From contig NZ_CP020694.1 of assembly GCF_003611275.1 (NCBI RefSeq), forward strand, positions 1 to 64,000: a DNA stretch of 64,000 nt, in the 5' to 3' direction. The DNA comes from Sulfitobacter sp. D7. GTDB taxonomy: Bacteria > Pseudomonadota > Alphaproteobacteria > Rhodobacterales > Rhodobacteraceae. Below the pieces are notes generated by a model. It saw nothing but the letters and a program-made list of their open reading frames with translations, was not told where the DNA came from and searched no databases. Below, piece after piece: positions 46,535-56,241 of the stretch. Made by a program: the position numbers and the translations under genes. Position 1 is the first letter of the stretch; every line of letters begins with the position of its first letter.

Positions 46535-48232
46535 TTATTTCACCAGATAGGGTTTGGGAGAGGGTTTGGCATCGGCACTGCCACCGCGGGCGACAGGGAA
46601 ATCGCCGACAAGATAGGGGTGCATGCCTTGGTTCTTGAGGTTCTGCAGGAACTGGCCGAAACCGTTCAGATCAACCATGCGCGGCGCCTCTGACAGGCGG
46701 CGCAGGCGGGGGCGGCCGATCTCATCAAGGATCTCTTGCAGCGGCTCCATCGGCGCTTCGATGAAATCCGCCATCGTCCAGACCCGCACGCGCGCCTTGG
46801 TATAGGGCGAGTGCAGCATGTCCATATGCGTGCTTTCCGTCTTTTGCAGCTTGGCCGCCAGACGGCGTATATCGGCGAAATCGAGGTTCGAGCGGAACAG
46901 CGGCACCGCCCATGCGCCGGTGATGACCGAAATATGCGCGTTAGGGTCTTTGGCGACGCGCCAATTGATGTCTTGGTTGTCCATCGGGCCGAACTGAAAA
47001 CACTGACGTTCGCCACGGGTGTTCCAGATCAGGTTGGTCAAAAACGCACTGGCATTGTGATCGCGCAGCACCGGATTGTCCGACAAGGCACCGTTCAGCG
47101 CGGCCTGCCCGTCGGCGAAATGAACCCGGTCGGGCGCAAAGAGATGCCCATGCACGCGCCCCCCGCTGGCACGGCTCAGCCAATGTTCGAAATCCTCAAA
47201 AATCTCGGCAAAGCCCTGAAACACAGAATAGGGCGCAGCGGTGACGCCATTCTCCCAATCCTCATTGGGAAAGCGGCTTTGCATATAGAGCCCCGCGCGC
47301 CCACGGGTCCGCCGCTCCACGGCCTTGGCAAAGATGCGGTCGATCTTGCCGGGGTTCGGTTCGGTCTTTTTCAGCGCACCGGCCGAATCCGTCAAAAACG
47401 CTTGATAGAGCCTGTCTGCATGGGGCCAAATCTTGCGTGCGACAAAGCAATCCGAACGGCGCAATAGCTGCAGGTGATCGTCGTAAAAGATATGCGGTTT
47501 GCCCTGAAAATCGAACTTCGACAGGGTCAGCGACCGGCTTTCGATCTTGCTGGAATAGAGCCGCGTTAGGGTCTGGAAATAGCTCTCATCCGGGATCCAG
47601 ACGTGGCGAAAAAACTTGTCGTAGGTCGGTCTGTCGGGGTCTTGCAGGATCGCCGACAGGGTGCGCCGGGTCAGACACCACCATTGCGAGCCCATATGCG
47701 GCACGATCCCGCGCGGCATCCGACGCTTTAACCCCAGCAGGCGCTGCATCTCGACCGCGCGGTCAAACAGATAGCGGTTGCGCCGCCAAGAGAAGGGGAA
47801 ACGCAGGGTAAACCGCTCTTCGTCCAGCCCGCCCACCGTCCAGGGCACATCCGCCGTGGTGGCGCTTTCGATGAAATCCGTCTGCGGGCGGTCCTCAAGA
47901 TAGTCGATCAATTCCTGCACCGGGCGCAGCGGCAGGCAGGAACCCGAGGCCAGATAGACATGGCGCACCTTGGGAAAGCGCGACAGCATCAATTCCGCCG
48001 CCCCCTGAGAGGCCGCAACGATCCCCCAAGTGCCCCATTCGCAGCGTTTGCGGGGGCTGAAATGCACATCCTTCAGGTCAGAGAGTGCCGCCACGAAAGC
48101 ATCATGCGCCCGCCGGGGCACGGCCTTGTCGATGTGGATCACCACCGGGCAGCCCGCTGCGGCCCAGTGGCGGGCGACCTGCTCGGCCCGGTCAAAGGCG
48201 TTGTGCACCAGCATGACGATCCCGACGCTCAT
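46535..48232 (-). CDS. GT14-type (core-2/I-branching-like) glycosyltransferase
   Basis: The first 300 residues follow the branching-enzyme (GT14, xylosyltransferase/GlcNAc-transferase) pattern: IVMLVHNAFDRAEQVARHW, VVIHIDKAVPRR, RCEWGTWGIV, YLASGSCLPLRPVQEL and GSQWWCLTRRT. The C-terminal 260 residues form an additional domain seen in Roseobacter homologues but of unknown role. It has 565 residues, no signal peptide, and would act on the cytoplasmic face. Its start overlaps the stop of the preceding GT by ATGA. Donor and acceptor sugars are not predictable. Confidence 0.82.
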   Translation of the reverse strand: MSVGIVMLVHNAFDRAEQVARHWAAAGCPVVIHIDKAVPRRAHDAFVAALSDLKDVHFSPRKRCEWGTWGIVAASQGAAELMLSRFPKVRHVYLASGSCLPLRPVQELIDYLEDRPQTDFIESATTADVPWTVGGLDEERFTLRFPFSWRRNRYLFDRAVEMQRLLGLKRRMPRGIVPHMGSQWWCLTRRTLSAILQDPDRPTYDKFFRHVWIPDESYFQTLTRLYSSKIESRSLTLSKFDFQGKPHIFYDDHLQLLRRSDCFVARKIWPHADRLYQAFLTDSAGALKKTEPNPGKIDRIFAKAVERRTRGRAGLYMQSRFPNEDWENGVTAAPYSVFQGFAEIFEDFEHWLSRASGGRVHGHLFAPDRVHFADGQAALNGALSDNPVLRDHNASAFLTNLIWNTRGERQCFQFGPMDNQDINWRVAKDPNAHISVITGAWAVPLFRSNLDFADIRRLAAKLQKTESTHMDMLHSPYTKARVRVWTMADFIEAPMEPLQEILDEIGRPRLRRLSEAPRMVDLNGFGQFLQNLKNQGMHPYLVGDFPVARGGSADAKPSPKPYLVK

Positions 48233-49239
48233 GCCCAGTTCCCCTTGGACATCAGGCCGAGAATCTCAAGCTGCCGCCAATTGATGTAACGCTCCGACCA
48301 TTTGCACCATAGCTGCGGGTCGTCCTTTAGCTGCGCGGCATAGGCTTTGTATTCCACCGAAGCCGCGTAATGCTCGCTGCGCTGCAACTCCTCCGCCGCC
48401 TTGGCGCCGAAGGTGTCGAGGAACTTGGCATGAAGCAGCACGCCCGAGGCTTTCTCTCCGCCCCATTCGTCATAGACCTGATTAAGCCCGCGCGGCAGCA
48501 GCATATGGGTTGAGCTGACATAGGCATAGCGCCGGTCCCATTTGACCAGCGGCACCTTGTTCAACGCCGGCGCCTTGGCGGGTTCATCGGGGAAGAACAC
48601 CCGCGCCCGTGGCCCGCCCTGAATCCAGAGGTTTCCAAACCGCCGATTGCGCGAAATGGTGTAGTTGCCGCTGTCGAACCACGACGCAATCTCAATCGGA
48701 TTTTGGCCCGCTTGGTATGGTTCTTCGTCAAGCCGCCCTTTGGGATACATATCCAGCAGCATCGCGGAAAAGCTTTTGATCGACGACGCATCAAGCCAAT
48801 CGGTCAGCGCCCGCAGGGGCCGCGTGTCGCAAAAGGGATAGACCAGAAATTCATCGGGATCGACCGTCAGCGCCCAGTGGCCATGGGCGTATTTCATCTG
48901 CAGCCAGTTCAGCCAGTCGACGCCGAAGCGCGCGCGCTTGTAGCTGGCCTTGGCGCTCCAGACCGACACATCGGGTTGCTCGGCAAGATAGTCGAGCGAG
49001 CCATCCGTGCTGTCGTTATCGACGAAGAAGAAGTGTCCGACGCCCATCTCGCGGTAGTATTTCAGGAAATAGGGCAGCCGGATGCGTTCGTTGCGCTGCG
49101 TGCAGAACACAAGGATATCGTCGCGTTTGATCTGGGCGGTGCGGTTCGCCACGCGGGTCAACTCGCGCCGTTTGCGGAAGGCGCGGATGCGCCAGCGCTT
49201 GCGTTGCAGCCGCAATCGATATGACTGAATTAAGCCCAA
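48229..49239 (-). CDS. GT2/GT92-like glycosyltransferase
   Basis: The 336-residue protein has a GT-A fold start (DDILVFCTQRNERIRLPYFL), GVGHFFFVDNDSTDGS and the metal-binding DxD-type motif VDPDEFLVY, the pattern of DUF23/GT92 and related GT2 enzymes that use nucleotide sugars. A basic N-terminus (1-35) may associate with the membrane. It overlaps the GT14-type gene by ATGA. It belongs to the leftward surface-glycan cluster. Confidence 0.82.
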   Translation of the reverse strand: MGLIQSYRLRLQRKRWRIRAFRKRRELTRVANRTAQIKRDDILVFCTQRNERIRLPYFLKYYREMGVGHFFFVDNDSTDGSLDYLAEQPDVSVWSAKASYKRARFGVDWLNWLQMKYAHGHWALTVDPDEFLVYPFCDTRPLRALTDWLDASSIKSFSAMLLDMYPKGRLDEEPYQAGQNPIEIASWFDSGNYTISRNRRFGNLWIQGGPRARVFFPDEPAKAPALNKVPLVKWDRRYAYVSSTHMLLPRGLNQVYDEWGGEKASGVLLHAKFLDTFGAKAAEELQRSEHYAASVEYKAYAAQLKDDPQLWCKWSERYINWRQLEILGLMSKGNWA

Positions 49240-49283
49240 ACCGCCCCTTACCTATCGGATCTGACCGCTTCTCTACCGCGCTA

Positions 49284-50480
49284 TCACGTCGACTTTAACA
49301 CGGTCTTGAAGTGTTCGGCCCATGTTGGCGCGATAAAAGTCGTCGCGGGGCGCGGGTCTGGCACAGATGCGGCCCATTCTTCGATTGTTCTGATCCATGA
49401 ATAGGGCTCGCTCAGGGCCGCGTAAACGGCTTTGTCGCCCAAGACCTCGTGCAAGACTGGTAAATCGTTGCATAAAACACGCGATCCAAGGCTCAGCGCC
49501 TCGGCGGGCGGCAGGCCGAACCCCTCTGCGTGGCTGGGAAAGAGCATCCCCGCCGCGCCCTGCACCAATGCGGCCAATCCGGCGTCGCTGAGGCTTGAGA
49601 ACTCGCGCACAGAGCCGCCCGGAGGCAGCCGATCAAGACGGTCAAAGACCGCGCTGTTGTTCCACCCCCGAGCGCCGCAGATCAGTAGCAGCGGCGCGTT
49701 AGGGCCCATCTGCTGCCATAGGTCCAGCAAGAAACCATGGTTCTTGCGCGGCTCGATGGTGCCTACAACCACGAAATAGGGAAGCTCTGGCGGCAGGCCC
49801 GCAGGCAGTTCACCGCCATCGGGCGCGGGCATGTCGAGACCCAGATGCGCGACAACGGCAGGGGGAATCCGCCCCCGCATCTGCGCCTCGCTGCGCTGGC
49901 GCGTGTCTTGCGAGTTGTAGATCACCAGATCGGCCTGCGCAGACACCCGGTCAATCTTGGCCCGAAACGGCGCGACCGTGCCGAGACGCTGGTAGGCGGG
50001 ATGGTCTAGCGGAATCACGTCATGGATAAGAACCGCAATCCGGCCCTGCGCCTTTTTTACGCCGCCCAGAACCCGGTCCGTCAAGTTGCTGTGGCCGACA
50101 TTGAGATAGGCAAAGCCCGGTGGCAGATGCCGCGCGAGCAGTGACGGCAACCCGGCAGGCAGACAACGCCCCCTCGCCAAGCGCCTCAGGTCACTTTCCG
50201 CCTGTGTTAAAGCCACACTACGCCCCCGTGGCAAGCGCGACAGAAGGTCTGCCCGCCCCCAAGGGACGCGACCTTCAAGCCGATCATGAAAGCCCCGCAT
50301 CCCGTCGCGGTCCAGCAAGACATAGCCCAAAGCCGTGCGCGCCACTCCAAAGAGCGGTGCGTCACCTGTCAGAAGATGTGAGAGATAGGCCAGTTCGACC
50401 CGATCAACCCCCGTCGCGCCCCGCCCGACCCGACGCAAACTGCGCGTCAGGTCCAAGAGTCGCGCGGCGGGTTCAGCCAT
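49284..50480 (-). CDS. GT4-type (GT-B fold) glycosyltransferase
   Basis: The 398-residue protein has a GT-B C-terminal half with YFVVVGTIEPRKNHGFLLDLW and the donor-site motif SHAEGFGLPPAEAL (EX7E-like), as in GT4 enzymes. The N-terminal half begins ARLLDLTRSLRRVGRGATGVDRVE, common in roseobacterial homologues. The ATG at 50480 is preferred because it forms an eight-base overlap with the galE stop; the longer frame from 50519 runs inside galE. Acceptor unknown. Confidence 0.85.
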   Translation of the reverse strand: MAEPAARLLDLTRSLRRVGRGATGVDRVELAYLSHLLTGDAPLFGVARTALGYVLLDRDGMRGFHDRLEGRVPWGRADLLSRLPRGRSVALTQAESDLRRLARGRCLPAGLPSLLARHLPPGFAYLNVGHSNLTDRVLGGVKKAQGRIAVLIHDVIPLDHPAYQRLGTVAPFRAKIDRVSAQADLVIYNSQDTRQRSEAQMRGRIPPAVVAHLGLDMPAPDGGELPAGLPPELPYFVVVGTIEPRKNHGFLLDLWQQMGPNAPLLLICGARGWNNSAVFDRLDRLPPGGSVREFSSLSDAGLAALVQGAAGMLFPSHAEGFGLPPAEALSLGSRVLCNDLPVLHEVLGDKAVYAALSEPYSWIRTIEEWAASVPDPRPATTFIAPTWAEHFKTVLKST

Positions 50481-51456
50481 CGTAGTGGCCGGTCTGGTGC
50501 CACTTCCAAGCGTCTGCAATCATCTTGTCCAAGGTCGAGCGCTTGGGCGCCCAACCCAACTCCTCTTCCGCGCGGGAAGAGCCTGACACAAGTTTGGTAC
50601 AATCCCCCGGACGGCGCGCGCCGATCTCATGGGGCACCGTTTGATTGGTCACAGCGCGGCTATGGTCGAGCACTTCACGCACCGAAAAGCCACTGCCGGT
50701 GCCAAGGTTGAACACGCGGCTGCCCTTCCCGTCCTGAAGCCATTTCAGACCCAAAACATGGGCATCGACCAGATCGCAGATATGCACATAGTCCCGAATA
50801 CAGGTGCCGTCGGGGGTGTCATAGTCATCCCCGAAAACAGTCAGCGCCGCGCGTTTTCCGGCAATCGCATCCAGCATCAGGGGGATCAGATGCGTCTCTG
50901 GCTGATGGAACTCGCCCACTTCGCCTTCGGGGTCCGCCCCGGCCACGTTGAAATAGCGAAAGATCACATGCTGCAGCCCATAGGCCGCCTCAAAGTCGCG
51001 CAGGATGTCTTCGATCGCGCGTTTCGATGCGCCGTAGGCGTTGATCGGATATTGCGCACTGTTCTCATCCAGCACGACGTTATCCTGATCGCCATAGGTC
51101 GCACAGGTCGACGAAAAGACGAAGCCTTTGCAGCCTGCGGCGACTGCCGCCTCGATCAGCGTGAGAGACCCGTTGACGTTGTTGCGCCAGTAAAGCCCCG
51201 GCTCCGCCATGCTCTCCCCCACTTGGCTGAGGGCGGCGAAATGCATCACCGCAATGGGCTGATGTTTCGCAAAGACCTCATCCAGCCGCGCGCGGTCCAG
51301 CAGATCGCCTTGCTCAAAGGGGCCGAATTTCACGGCATCGCGCCAGCCTGTCACCAGATTATCGAATGTGACGGGGATAAAGCCCGCCGCTTTCAATGCC
51401 TTACAAGCGTGCGAGCCGATATAGCCCGCTCCGCCCGTTACCAATACCTTTTCCAT
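50473..51456 (-). CDS. galE: UDP-glucose 4-epimerase
   Basis: GalE interconverts UDP-glucose and UDP-galactose with bound NAD. The 327-residue SDR protein has the nucleotide motif GGAGYIGS at 8-15, the Ser/Thr-Tyr-Lys catalytic set (STCATYGD and YGASK) and the substrate stretch NLGTGSGFSVREV. It sits 17 bases after galU on the same strand and overlaps the downstream GT gene by eight bases, so galU-galE-GT are co-expressed. Confidence 0.95.
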   Translation of the reverse strand: MEKVLVTGGAGYIGSHACKALKAAGFIPVTFDNLVTGWRDAVKFGPFEQGDLLDRARLDEVFAKHQPIAVMHFAALSQVGESMAEPGLYWRNNVNGSLTLIEAAVAAGCKGFVFSSTCATYGDQDNVVLDENSAQYPINAYGASKRAIEDILRDFEAAYGLQHVIFRYFNVAGADPEGEVGEFHQPETHLIPLMLDAIAGKRAALTVFGDDYDTPDGTCIRDYVHICDLVDAHVLGLKWLQDGKGSRVFNLGTGSGFSVREVLDHSRAVTNQTVPHEIGARRPGDCTKLVSGSSRAEEELGWAPKRSTLDKMIADAWKWHQTGHYDG

Positions 51457-51473
51457 TTTGCGTTTTCCCGACC

Positions 51474-52367
51474 TTACTGCGCGGCCCGGTCGATTTGGGA
51501 AATACTTTGCAGATAGGCCGAAAGATCGTCGCGCAATTCCTCACGGGCGAGACCAAAGGCCACGGTCGCTTGAAGAAAGCCCGCCTTGGAGCCGCAATCG
51601 AACCGCTGCCCGCGGAACCGGAAACCATAGACATCACGGCCTTGCTCGATCTCTTGGGCGATTGCATCGGTCAGCTGAATCTCACCACCCGAGCCGGATT
51701 TCAGTTTGTTGAGGTTCTTCAAAACGTTCGGCGAGAGGATATAACGCCCGATCACCGCAAGGTTCGACGGCGCTTCGTCGACGGCGGGTTTCTCTACCAT
51801 CGCTTTGACCTTCACCATATCGCCGCGCTCTTCGCTGGTGTCGAGAATGCCGTAGGAAGACGCGCGGGATGGCTCGACCTCCATCGCGGCGACCATGCTG
51901 CCGCCGGTTTCCTCATAGGCTTCGACCATCTGCTTGAGGCAGGGCTTTTCCGCCGCGATCACGTCATCAGGCAGCATGACAGCAAAAGGTTCATTGCCGA
52001 TCAAACGGCGGGCGCACCAGACCGCATGGCCAAGCCCAAGCGCCTTATGCTGGCGGATGTAAGCAATCGCACCGCTGTCCATATTGGTGCTTTGAAGCGT
52101 CTCAAGAAGCTCTGTCTTGCCCTTTTTACGCAACTCCTGCTCAAGCTGCGGGGCGTGGTCAAAATAATCCTCCAACGCGCCTTTGCCGCGCGAGGTCACG
52201 AAGATGAACTCTTTGATCCCGGCCGCCCGCGCCTCATCGATTGCGTATTGAACCAAGGGGCGGTCAACGAGGGTCATAATCTCTTTGGGCACCGATTTGG
52301 TGGCGGGCAGAAAGCGTGTCCCCATACCTGCGACAGGGAAAACCGCCTTTGTTACCTTCTTGCGCAT
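51474..52367 (-). CDS. galU: UTP--glucose-1-phosphate uridylyltransferase
   Basis: GalU makes UDP-glucose from UTP and glucose-1-phosphate. The 297-residue protein has the nucleotidyltransferase signature FPVAGMGTRFLPATKSVPKE near 11-30, FVTSRGKGALEDYFD and the VEKPAVDEAPSN region. Length is typical. It supplies UDP-glucose to galE and to the surrounding glycosyltransferases. Confidence 0.96.
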   Translation of the reverse strand: MRKKVTKAVFPVAGMGTRFLPATKSVPKEIMTLVDRPLVQYAIDEARAAGIKEFIFVTSRGKGALEDYFDHAPQLEQELRKKGKTELLETLQSTNMDSGAIAYIRQHKALGLGHAVWCARRLIGNEPFAVMLPDDVIAAEKPCLKQMVEAYEETGGSMVAAMEVEPSRASSYGILDTSEERGDMVKVKAMVEKPAVDEAPSNLAVIGRYILSPNVLKNLNKLKSGSGGEIQLTDAIAQEIEQGRDVYGFRFRGQRFDCGSKAGFLQATVAFGLAREELRDDLSAYLQSISQIDRAAQ

Positions 52368-52428
52368 GTTAATCCTTACAACTTATTCGAAAAATACAGA
52401 ACGCCACGGTAAATCCACCTGCGTCTTT

Positions 52429-53706
52429 TTAACGGCTACGATCATCGCTGAAACCGCGCTGTTTGGCAACTCGCTTAACTTCTCTTTTCAGCCGATCACA
52501 CCGCCGCCTTAAGCGAAAAACCGCGTCATCCCGGGCGGATTTTCCGAATATTCCACCTGTTTGCAGCCAAATAGCGTGGGTCGGATCAAAGGCAACGCGA
52601 TGGTAGAGCGCCGTTGGCGAAAGGCTGATCAGGGTAACGATCTCTCCGGCTTGCGCCTGTTTTGCAGCTTTTGCCCGGTCTCGTGCCAGTTTTATAGGCC
52701 GGGTGAAGATCGCCACGCTGCGCCGCGGGCGGGCGGGAAAGGGGCAAAAGGGGCTGTTGGTTGTGCGCGGTACGGTGGTGCTGACGATGGGGCGCTTTAG
52801 CCCCTCGGCGTGGCCTTCATCCAGTCTGCGCAGCAGACGGGGAACATCGCTTGGCTCTAACCCACCGCTTATCAGATGGCGCAGCAACCGGCGGCGCTCT
52901 GCCGCGCGAAGGTGCGCCCATTGCGCGGCACGGTCCTGCGGGGCCAGATGTTTGCGATGGAACACGGCCCAGCTTGCCCCGATATCGAAAAGATCACGCG
53001 GCACGCGGTTGGCGCTGCGCATCGCATTGGCGGCGAAACCGTGATGGACCTCGGCCAGCGGCACGATTGCGGTGGCATGGCCTGCCCGCGCCAGTCGCAT
53101 GTTCAGGTCGGTTTCATCGAGATAGTAATGAAAGGCCGGGTCAAAACCGCCCACCTCCACCAAGACATCGCGCCGAAAGGCCATATTGGTGCCTTCGGTT
53201 TTGATTGCCCCCCCGGGCGGAGGGTGCAGAATGCTGGGCGTTTCGGGGTCTACATCAAGGTTTTCCGGCTCTCCCAAAGCGTTCAGTTGGCGCGCGCGGT
53301 ATTGGAACGAGATGCCGTTTCGCCCCCGGACGAAACCGGTCATCGCCGCGACGCCGGGCCGTTGCGCAGGTTCCAGCAGGTGGCGCAGCCACAGCGGCTC
53401 TGGCACGGCATCATCATCGATAAAGGCCACGATCTCTCCCGCGGCCTCGGCGATCCCAAGGTTGCGCGCGGCAGAGATGTTCGGCCTGTCATAAGTGACC
53501 AGCTTTAGGGCCTCGGCAAAGACCATGTCGCGGGCCACGGTGATCCCTGCGGGATCGGCCACGACGATGACTTCGAAAGGGGCGTATTGAAGTAGCTCCA
53601 CCCCCGTCAGACAACGCCGCAATGCCTCGGGCCGGTCCCGGCTGACGATCACGACGCTGACAGGCACGCCGCTTTTTAGCGTGGCACTGACGGGGGTGGT
53701 GGTCAT
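52429..53706 (-). CDS. GT2-family glycosyltransferase
   Basis: The first 230 residues are a GT2 domain (VSVVIVSRDRPEALRRCL, NISAARNLGIAEAAGEIVAF, then IDDDAVPEPLW with the DxD-type metal site, and FHYYLDETDLNMRLARAG). The C-terminal 200 residues are basic and unassigned. It starts in the ATGA overlap with kdsB and is followed by galU 61 bases on. It is part of the surface-glycan cluster; sugar specificity is unknown. Confidence 0.88.
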   Translation of the reverse strand: MTTTPVSATLKSGVPVSVVIVSRDRPEALRRCLTGVELLQYAPFEVIVVADPAGITVARDMVFAEALKLVTYDRPNISAARNLGIAEAAGEIVAFIDDDAVPEPLWLRHLLEPAQRPGVAAMTGFVRGRNGISFQYRARQLNALGEPENLDVDPETPSILHPPPGGAIKTEGTNMAFRRDVLVEVGGFDPAFHYYLDETDLNMRLARAGHATAIVPLAEVHHGFAANAMRSANRVPRDLFDIGASWAVFHRKHLAPQDRAAQWAHLRAAERRRLLRHLISGGLEPSDVPRLLRRLDEGHAEGLKRPIVSTTVPRTTNSPFCPFPARPRRSVAIFTRPIKLARDRAKAAKQAQAGEIVTLISLSPTALYHRVAFDPTHAIWLQTGGIFGKSARDDAVFRLRRRCDRLKREVKRVAKQRGFSDDRSR

Positions 53707-54503
53707 TCCAGACCCATTTTCGCCATCATGGCTTCGAGCTTCGGCACGTCCTCGGGGTTGTTCAATTCCCAGAACTCGCGGCCTTTGGCCTCAACCTCGG
53801 CGCAGAGCACCGGACGGCCATTCTCAAGGAAACGGAGCTGTTCCAGCCCCTCCAACTGCTCCAAGGGGCCGACAGGCCAGCTGGGGTAGCGCGCCAGCGC
53901 GTCGGGGCGGTAGGCATAGACACCGACATGATGGAAAACCGGGGTCATATCAGTCTCTGCGTAGGGCTTTCCGGTATAGGGAACGACCTCTTTCGAGAAA
54001 TAGAGCGCCTGATTATCGGCCCCGAAAACCGCCGTCGTGCCCCCGACGCGGCCCGCCTTACGGTCGCCCAGAAGACTGTTCAGCGTGGCACCGTCGCAAC
54101 GCAGCACCGGGGTAGCGATCTCGGCATCGGGATTGTCTTTCAACCCCTGCACCAGCCCTTCGACGAACCAATGCGGCGTTAGCGGTGCGTCGCCTTGCAG
54201 GTTGACCACGATGTCATAGCCCCCGCCCAGCGCGGCATGAGCTTCGGCGCAGCGTTCGGTGCCGTTGGCACAGGCTTCCGAAGTCATCACGACCTCGGCG
54301 CCGAAACCTTCTGCGGCCTCGCGAATGCGGTCGTCGTCGGTGGCCACCACCACACGATCGACGCCCGAAACCGCGCTGGCGGCCCGCCAACTGCGCTCGA
54401 TCAGGGACTGTTTTTGCCCCGTAGCCCCGGTGAGGGCCACAAGCGGTTTGCCGGGATAGCGGGTGGAGGCATAGCGGGCGGGGATGACGATCAGAACAGA
54501 CAT
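53703..54503 (-). CDS. kdsB: 3-deoxy-manno-octulosonate cytidylyltransferase
   Basis: KdsB forms CMP-Kdo, the activated sugar for lipid A-core or Kdo-capsule assembly. The 266-residue protein has ARYASTRYPGKPL near 8-20, VVVATDD, and VVNLQGDAPLTP, the pyrophosphorylase-type motifs of the family. It overlaps cysQ by one base (TGATG) and the GT2 gene by four. CMP-sugar transferases for other acids share the fold, so Kdo is likely but not proven. Confidence 0.9.
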   Translation of the reverse strand: MSVLIVIPARYASTRYPGKPLVALTGATGQKQSLIERSWRAASAVSGVDRVVVATDDDRIREAAEGFGAEVVMTSEACANGTERCAEAHAALGGGYDIVVNLQGDAPLTPHWFVEGLVQGLKDNPDAEIATPVLRCDGATLNSLLGDRKAGRVGGTTAVFGADNQALYFSKEVVPYTGKPYAETDMTPVFHHVGVYAYRPDALARYPSWPVGPLEQLEGLEQLRFLENGRPVLCAEVEAKGREFWELNNPEDVPKLEAMMAKMGLE

Positions 54504-55300
54504 CAGCCCGCCTTCAGCTCAACACCCGGTGCATGGGCGATGAAGAAGGGGTTGGCGAAATCTTCCTTGCCGTAGGCCAGCGGAGTGAGGTCATCGAAAC
54601 GCACCACTGCGCCGCCTGCCCCGTTCAGCACCGCATGGCCTGCGGCGGTGTCCCATTCCATCGTGCGGCCCAAACGCGGGTAGAGATCGGCCTCTCCGGT
54701 CGCGACCAGACAGAACTTCAGCGACGACCCTGCCGAGGTCATGTCCCGCACGCCGTATTTGCCGATGTAATCGTCAGTCGCCTGATCGCGGTGTGATTTG
54801 GAGGCGACGACCATCAGGGCCGTGTTGTCTGGATTAGAGACTGAAATCGCCTTGGTTTCGCCAAGCTGCCCTTTGGCAAATGCGCCCGTCTCCTCGACCG
54901 ATTGACCGTCGGCTTGGGTAAAGAACATCCGGGATTTGGCAGGGGCATAGACCACGCCGCGCGTCGGCACGCCGCCTTCGACCAGCGCGATGTTCACCGT
55001 GAAATCCCCGCGGCGGTGGACGAATTCCTTGGTGCCATCAAGCGGGTCAACGATGAGAAATGTATCGCCCTTGGCGGTATGGGTTGCGGCCTGTTCTTCA
55101 GTGACCAGCATGACATCGGGAAAGGCAGCGCGGAGCCCTTCGGAAATGATCGCATCGGCGGCTTCGTCGGCGGCGGTGACGGGGCTGTCGTCGGATTTCG
55201 ATTTCACCTCGAAATCATCCTGACCATAGATCTCCATGATCTTATCCCCGGCTTCCAATGCCAGCCGCCGCATTTCTGCGACCAATTTCTCGTAATCCAT
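54503..55300 (-). CDS. cysQ: 3'(2'),5'-bisphosphate nucleotidase
   Basis: CysQ hydrolyses PAP to AMP, clearing the inhibitory by-product of PAPS-using reactions. The 265-residue member of the inositol-monophosphatase superfamily has the metal-site motifs VTEEQ, VDPLDGTKEF and WDTAAGHAVL. It heads the leftward glycan operon that ends with a sulfotransferase, so its likely local job is to remove PAP made by that enzyme, besides sulfate assimilation. Confidence 0.92.
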   Translation of the reverse strand: MDYEKLVAEMRRLALEAGDKIMEIYGQDDFEVKSKSDDSPVTAADEAADAIISEGLRAAFPDVMLVTEEQAATHTAKGDTFLIVDPLDGTKEFVHRRGDFTVNIALVEGGVPTRGVVYAPAKSRMFFTQADGQSVEETGAFAKGQLGETKAISVSNPDNTALMVVASKSHRDQATDDYIGKYGVRDMTSAGSSLKFCLVATGEADLYPRLGRTMEWDTAAGHAVLNGAGGAVVRFDDLTPLAYGKEDFANPFFIAHAPGVELKAG

Positions 55301-55416
55301 TTTGCCTCCGGCCCTGCGGGCTGTCGTTGCTTCAATTAACCGTTTCCCTTATGCTGTGCAGCTAACGGAACAGCAAGAATTCCGTGCCACGTTAGGGCTT
55401 CGTCAAGGACACGCGC

Positions 55417-56241
55417 ATGTTCCAATCCTCCAGAAAGCCGAAATCCGGCTTCGGCTCGGCTCTCTCCATTGCAGAGTTGGTTTACCATTCCGTGGTGCGC
55501 AACGTGCGCAAACAGCACAACAACGCCTTCATCGCCATCGCGATGAACATGCTGCAAACGGTGATGTTCGTGCTGGCCTTCTATGTGATGTTCTCGATCC
55601 TCGGGATGCGCGGGTCAGCCGTACGCGGTGATTTTCTTGTCTATCTGATGTCTGGCATCTTTCTCTACCTCACCCATGTGAAGGCATTGGGCGCGGTCGC
55701 CGGGTCAGAGGGGCCGGCAAGCCCGATGATGCAGCACGCCCCGATGAATACGATCATCGCCATCGCTTCGGCGGCGGTCGGGTCGCTCTATATTCAGGTG
55801 CTGTCGCTCTTTGTGATCTTGTTTATTTACCATGTGGCGGTGACCCCGATCTCCATCGATCAGCCCTTTGCCGCTTTCGGGATGATGCTCACCGCGTGGT
55901 TTACCGGCTGTGCGCTTGGGCTGGTGATGCTGGCGATCAAGCCGTGGTTTCCGTCCTTCGTGACGATTTTTTCGACCGTCTATCAACGTGCCAATATGAT
56001 CGCCTCGGGCAAGATGTTCCTCGCCAACTCTCTGCCCGGCTATATGCTGGCGATGTTTGATTGGAACCCACTGTTTCACAGCATCGATCAGGCGCGCGGC
56101 TTTGCCTTCATCAATTACAACCCGCGCTACAGCAGTTGGGAATACCCGCTCTGGGTTGGTCTGGTGCTTTTGATGATCGGGCTGATGGGCGAATTCTATA
56201 CCCGCCGCCATGCGTCGATCAGTTGGAATGCCCGGCGGTGA
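55417..56241 (+). CDS. polysaccharide ABC-2 type transport permease (KpsM-like)
   Basis: The 274-residue protein has six membrane helices and the ABC-2 layout of capsule/O-antigen exporters, with a cytoplasmic N-terminal amphipathic stretch (LVYHSVVRNVRKQHNN) and PLFHSIDQARGFAFINYNPRY near the end. Such permeases pair with an ATPase, which is not in this window. It is divergent from the cysQ-kdsB-glycosyltransferase operon, consistent with export of the glycan made there. AAGGA precedes the ATG, and its stop overlaps the next gene by GTGA. Confidence 0.85.
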   Translation: MFQSSRKPKSGFGSALSIAELVYHSVVRNVRKQHNNAFIAIAMNMLQTVMFVLAFYVMFSILGMRGSAVRGDFLVYLMSGIFLYLTHVKALGAVAGSEGPASPMMQHAPMNTIIAIASAAVGSLYIQVLSLFVILFIYHVAVTPISIDQPFAAFGMMLTAWFTGCALGLVMLAIKPWFPSFVTIFSTVYQRANMIASGKMFLANSLPGYMLAMFDWNPLFHSIDQARGFAFINYNPRYSSWEYPLWVGLVLLMIGLMGEFYTRRHASISWNARR

